Of a DNA stretch of 64,000 bases, positions 58,561 through 64,000 are shown one piece after another. Position 1 is the stretch's first letter; each line of letters starts with the position of its first letter. The stretch spans positions 5,156,965 through 5,220,964 of the forward strand of contig OZ022257.1 in the NCBI GenBank assembly GCA_963978905.1, given 5' to 3'. The position numbers and the translations under genes were made by a program. The stretch is from Trichostrongylus colubriformis (Eukaryota > Nematoda > Chromadorea > Rhabditida > Trichostrongylidae). The notes under the pieces were generated by a model, which saw nothing but the letters and a program-made list of their open reading frames with translations, was not told the origin of the DNA and ran no database searches.

Positions 58561-59859
58561 GTCGCTTCAGTGCTCATTTCCTCACACAGTATTAGGACCT
58601 TTCCCATTAATTTTGACATGGTAATAATATAATAATGATCTGATGCATATACAGTGCGCATTCTTTCTGACTGAAAAAGTGTTTTTTATATACATTTTCC
58701 AAAATTATTTTGTCTATTCGGCTTAGGCTACGAAAATGCGTGTTGAAGATCACAATTATACTGGCTGCTTCGCAGTTATGCGTTCGATTGAATAGCAATT
58801 AGTTGAACAAGTCCAAATAATGGTGCTTTAATGTAATGGTGGTATCGATTGTTTACTGCTGTTTACTATGTGTTATCCCTCAAGGTTCACACGATCCTTA
58901 TTCACAACCGAAGAAAGCGCTCATTACGGAAACGTCAACCTAATAAAGGTTACGTCAATCTCAAAAGTTAATGCATCAGACATTCGAGATCAAGTTTTGG
59001 ACTTGCTTTGTCCACAGCGTTTGATGCGACTGGCCTTCATTTCTGCAACTTTACTGTTCATCGCTGAAAAACGCATTTTTTATTTTTATTTTTTTTGATT
59101 TTTAATAATATCAACAATAATATAATACCAATGATAATACAATCAATAATAGTATCAATATCAATATAAATATGATTTTTTCAACGCATTTTTATATAAT
59201 AAACGGTGTTATCGCATTACTGCCACGTTGACAAGGTCACCGCTACTTGTCGCTTCTTGTCGTGTTATCAGTTCTCACTACTACGCTAATCTCCGACTTT
59301 CGTTTTCTCGTTGCTGAACTGAAGAAAGGAGAAATCATACAATTACGGTGGATCCAATAGATGGCCTCTTTTAAGCGTTCTCCGTTCACAAAAGACCAGG
59401 ACATGCCCCGACAAATCAGAGATCAGTGCTGAACCGAGAAGAAATCGAAAATCGCTTCCGCAATCAATCTCGCAAATTTTCGAGGTGAATAGTCTTAAAT
59501 GGAGCACGGAGGGATTGTTGTCACCGCGGTGTTGTCACGGCGGTGTTCGATCAAATCACATACTGGTTACTGTAACTTTCTTTTGTTAGGCCATGTATGC
59601 CAGATATCGAATGACCGGCATAATTCCTGCCGATCCTAGGGGTCACGTGGCCTTGGAAGGCTGAATCGTTTTCACATTCGCCATTCAGATATAATACTAA
59701 TACTCAGAGATCAGTGCTCATCTAGCCGACCTCGCGGAAATGGTAGCCAATAAAAAAGAGGTGCTATATTAATGGCAGATGGGGGGGGGGTACTTGTAGA
59801 TATTGAGCAGTAACATGCTTTTACCTGATTTACTAGTCAATTCTTTGTAAAATTGTATT

Positions 59860-60300
59860 GCATTTAAGATCTTTGTAAAAAAATTTACTATATAACTTTC
59901 ATGCGAAAACATGTTACTGTTTAACATTCAATGTTGCCCCCTCCCCTCTCAAGTACCGAGTAAATCATCAAAATGGTTTAAAATCAATACATGATCAGGA
60001 AATACATGATTTTTGTAAAATAATTTTACTATTTAACTTTCATGTAAACACGTGTTACTGTCTAACATTGAATAAGTTGCCCCTCCCACCACCTCTAACT
60101 ACTATAGTATAAAGTATAGCATCTAAAATGGTTCAAAATCAATAAATTATCAAGAAATACATGATTTTTTTAGAATAATTTTCCTATTCAACTTTTTTGA
60201 ACACGTGTTACTGTTTATCATCCAATAAGTGCCCCCCTCTTCTACTATAGAGTATAGCAACAAAAATGATTCAAATCAATAAATGGTCAGAAAATCGAGG
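59860..60300 (+). repeat. Three-copy diverged tandem repeat (about 140-155 bp unit)
   Basis: Each unit contains a TTTTACTAT(A/T)TAACTTTCATG-type block, then CACGTGTTACTGT and ACATT(C/G)AAT. A C-rich GCCCCTCCC segment, GTATAGCA..AAAATGGTT and CAATAAAT..TCA(A/G)GAAATACATGATTTT follow. Copy starts are near 59874, 60015 and 60168. It looks like a short satellite array or the tandem interior of a transposon. Confidence 0.7.
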
Positions 60301-63300
60301 TACTGGAGTACGACTTAATGGTTAATTGTGGTTGCAATGGAAAATCGGAAAGCTGAGTTTCAAAAAATAGCAATTGTATGATTGGATCCTTCCACCATAA
60401 GAAAATTACATGTGACAGCGTAAGTTGAATTCTCTAATAATAATTCCTACAGGAGGTTTTAGAGTGCGAGAAGAAAGCTTCAAAGTAAGTGGAAAAATTA
60501 ATAAATAAATAATTATTAGCAAAAAAAACCATGTTTGGAAAGAATTTAGGGGGGGGGGGGGGGGAAAAAAGCAAAGAAATAGTTTAACCTCCGTTTCGCA
60601 CCGGCCCTTAAACGGAGGTTAAACCTAGAGATAACCTCCCTCTGTGCTCATCAGTAAGGGAAGGGAGGTAGGTTAAGTTAATCTGAGCATAAAGGCAAGA
60701 ATCAGGTACAATCATTAAAATGCTATTATTAATTATTAAAGCCATGCAGAGGCTCTCAAGCAGAAAGCGAATACGGTAGATCGGGGAAAGCGTATGTGTG
60801 TTAGCAACTTTTTTTTATCGCCAACGAAAATTAGGACGACAACAGGCGGCAGAGAGATAGTAGTGGCTGGTAACGTCGTCGTCGCCGCCACACACAGATC
60901 TCAACGATCCATCAGCAGCAATCTAATGTGCGACCTAGAAACGACGAACGACACTAACAAACTTGAGGCTGACTGGCCGGCTGGTCGATTGACTACTGGC
61001 TGGCTAACCCTTCTGATATGTCGGGCCGGCCACCACTCCACCCCGACGACTTGTCTCGTCGTCGACATAGTGATGGTAGATGGCGGAGTGGAGTCGTTGC
61101 CTTGGTCGAACGACGATGACTCTAGCCGGTGGTTTTTCTCGGCGCTTATGGTCTGACAACCGGCTCCTAACCAAGTTTAGATGAGGTCTAATAGTCGATC
61201 GAATTTCCATCTATTGCCTATAACGAATGTGAATTGCGTGACGATAATCGTGACAGAAGAGGTACTGTAAGGGCGATGTCCCCTCTTGATAGAATCGTCG
61301 CTTTCTTTTTTTTTCAGAAGGTTTCATGTGGTCATGACCTTCAAGCATCATTAGAAGAGAATATCGCAACGCGGCGCGCAGCGTGTGAGCTAGAGAGGTC
61401 CATGTAGTTAGGTCCCGCAGCGATTACGTGCCCTTCTGCATTCTACTTTGGGGGTGATCGCTTTAGGACCCAACCACATACAACATTCTTATTTCGCACG
61501 CACACGCGCTGCTTTGCGAGATTCTGTTCTAACGATACACATAGATTCCTTAGCTTTATGATCCGTTCAGGTTCGACTTCCACGGTCTTGTGGATCGCGA
61601 TGCGATGAGTATTTCCCGAATGGGAAAAGTTTCGTACAGCAGGTCCCACTCCTCATACTTCAAGTGACCCGCTCCACTCCATGGTTTCTTCGAGAAATCG
61701 AAAGGAAAAGAAATACCACCACTTAACCGAAGAGAAATCTCAATCATTCCTGTTTTGGCTATCGCTCCGACGTTCTTTTTTCGATCTCGGGGCGTGATTT
61801 TACGGGTTTGAACAGCCAGCTCGTCGCTTCCGATGACGTTTCTGCTGCGAATGCTTCGTAAGGTGACGGGGAAGGGGGGAAAGTATCTGTCTAAGCACGG
61901 TCTTAGTCACCCACCATCCACAAAATATGTAGCTGGCGCCTGTTGCTGCACCCCTTGTGGTCAAACATTGCACCAGTAAAACCTGAGCTATACTTATCGC
62001 TAAATCAATAAAACACACACGCACACAAAGCTTTTGTGTACAATACCGCAAGGTCACGCTGAGTACTGATTAGGAGCATCAGGTGAGGCCATGCGGAACA
62101 CTTGAAGGGGTGATGGGAGAATTACTTGGGACCGGCAGAGGCTGGCTCTACTGGGAAGAGCTATGTCACGGATGAATGGAGGCAAACCGTCATCGAGGAA
62201 AAGCATGATAAAACCATGTTCGATGGGCGCGAAAAAGGCAGAAACAAGTCTGAAACGACGGAAATGGCACCGACGGACGCGGTGGGTGATGAGGACGACG
62301 AACGCTCAAGACACTCACCAGCGTAGTGGTGATTCAGCATCAACGAGCGCGTGGTGACGGTGGTGGTGGCCGTAACGTCGTCTTGGTCGTGGTCGTATTC
62401 CCACGTGAAAACGCGCGCTCGTATACTTCGCTATCACAAAACGAACAGCAAACATTCGCATTGAATAGACCACCTGTGAATGTTGTACGAGCCATCCACG
62501 AGCGGGAGCAGAAGCTGCTTTTATAGTAAGGGCGCGTGAGCGGGAAATAAAGAGAATACCATGAAGGAGGGGGGGGGGTGCTATTCGAATTCTAAAGGTG
62601 TTTTTTCGCAGCTTTTCAAAGTTTTCCTTGACACTTCATTTAGTGGTTTTTGGGACGATGTCGCTGAAGTGGTTTCTATGAAAAAAGGATCGTCAATCGA
62701 CGATACTCATCTTCGTTCTGGAATCGCCATCGATTGAATAAAGGAACCGGAAGGGGTCCGAAGAAAGAAGTAGATGCAAAGAAATAATCATTTTGTAACG
62801 AACCAAGGTTGGAAGCGATAATCGGTGGAAAAACTCGGATTCAGAAGGGCGGTGCTGTGGTGTGAATTCGCATCACATTCGCATCACTTCGAACCGCACA
62901 CACTGAGTTACCGAGTTGTCCGCTCTTGAGATGTCATTTGTTATATCGTAGAGTGTATTTCATTCATTAGTAATGATGAAATTAGTGAAACAACGCACAG
63001 CAACAAAGAAGTAAAACAGTTGAATGAAGAATAAGCGAAAGGGTAAGAAATAAGTGTGATTACGATTAAAACCTAATGAATTCACTGTCAACGTCTCGGC
63101 AAGGTGTCGTGTGTGCATTGCGGCAACTGCATGCCACCATAAGCCTATACCATAAATCAAAATTCCTCCCGGTGTCTTTATACACACTTTCATGGAGACC
63201 ATTTCAGTTGTATAAAATCGACAAGGTATGTTAAAGGATAAATGAAGAAAGACGTGAAAAGATAGGAATGGTCCGCTTCGCCTCTACCTCACGCGAACCA

Positions 63301-64000
63301 CTGTTGTTGTTAGCCCTTGAGGCCCATCAGTGAGTAGGGCTGACAACAAAAAAAAGGGGAGGTAAGAGTGGTGTTATCGAAAAACAATGGTTAACTTTTT
63401 AACATTGATGATAAATAAAACTAACGAGTACTCCTAAGTAGAGATAAAAAAGTAAATAGAAGGAAAAACTGATTCAACAAAGGCAGGGAATAAAAATAAA
63501 AAAAACAAGGTATACACATAAAAGGAAACGAGTCGTATGGTCCCTGTCGCTCAGAGAGTTTTGGGTCGAGAGTCGTATTCCGTACAAATCTCACTTATTG
63601 AAAGCTCGACCCGGATGTAAGACTTGGATCGTTGTCAGGCTGTGAAGAACAAATGAAGGCTGTGAAGAACAGATGCACACCGATGTCAAAGGATGCGTTC
63701 ATATAATTTTTGAGAAGTATCGAATCCTCAAACCAGTTCCAGCAGTAGACCCTCTTTTTATGCCTGTTGTTGTTGGTATACTACAGTGACATCCTTAAAA
63801 ATCTTTAAGTAATCAAATTGTCACCATCTCAATCGATAGACATAGTTTTACTAACTCGTGCAAAGTAGGCATTATAGATTGACGGATTTTTTTTACAGAG
63901 ATCACGCCATCATCAGCAGTAGGAAATCATATTTAAGTCCGATTCACCTGGTGCAACCCAAATATGATCCCCCTTAAGAATTCGAGAATGCATGCTTGAC
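60301..64000. other. 3.7-kb terminal region without a confident gene
   Basis: Open but unrecognised stretches include 60794-61156 (+), 61556-61747 (-; KKPWSGAGHLKYEEWDLL), 61800-62057 (-) and 62126-62326 (+). A CTATAAAAGCAGC motif on the - strand near 62518-62530 is followed about 35 bp later by an ATG with 51 open codons, which could be a promoter and first exon. Runs of 9-14 G occur at about 60549 and 62570. A short direct repeat GCTGTGAAGAACA occurs at about 63640-63670. From 62.9 kb to the end I see only AT-rich sequence. Confidence 0.45.

Noticed and set aside
1..64000. CRISPR arrays, prokaryotic operons, phage or integron features
   Set aside because: Spliceosomal introns, eukaryotic gene families and a class II eukaryotic tRNA with internal promoter boxes show nuclear animal DNA; no regularly spaced short repeats were seen.

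Overview
This window looks like a chromosomal segment from a clade V (strongylid or rhabditid) nematode. Genes are broken into many short exons (about 40-330 bp) with T-rich 'TTTTCAG' acceptors and mostly short introns. Every protein I could place has a clear metazoan counterpart, and introns and intergenic DNA are full of palindromic (foldback/MITE-like) repeats. The species cannot be named from sequence alone.

Layout. (1) 1-5992, + strand: myo-inositol-3-phosphate synthase (inos-1); the first exon lies outside the window. (2) 7608-11559, - strand: 5' two thirds of an XPF/ERCC4-family gene; no exons for the ERCC4 nuclease or HhH domains could be found. (3) 12801-17252, - strand: a complete 17-exon BTB-BACK-Kelch gene closest to KLHL2/KLHL3. 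(4) 19213-21495, + strand: candidate exons of an unrecognised gene. (5) 22358-30676, - strand: a complete 18-exon meiotic kleisin, REC-8. (6) 35233-42688, - strand: a complete 14-exon polo-like kinase with two polo boxes. (7) 42689-64000: about 21 kb with no recognisable protein gene. It holds a tRNA-Ser(CGA) inside a local duplication, a tandem repeat, isolated palindromes and weak ORFs.

How the genes relate. inos-1 makes inositol phosphate. The Kelch protein is a predicted CUL3 substrate adaptor. XPF, REC-8 and polo-like kinase all act on DNA or chromosomes in repair, meiosis or cell division. They sit within about 35 kb on one strand, but nothing in the sequence shows co-regulation.

The repeats are the most striking part. 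At least eight palindromic families are present. One is a Mutator-like foldback with a 9-bp target duplication, nested inside another repeat in an inos-1 intron. One roughly 420-bp family has four copies, all in introns. Exon boundaries below were read by eye from splice signals, reading phase and known family motifs. Reading phase is continuous from end to end for inos-1, the Kelch gene, rec-8 and the kinase.
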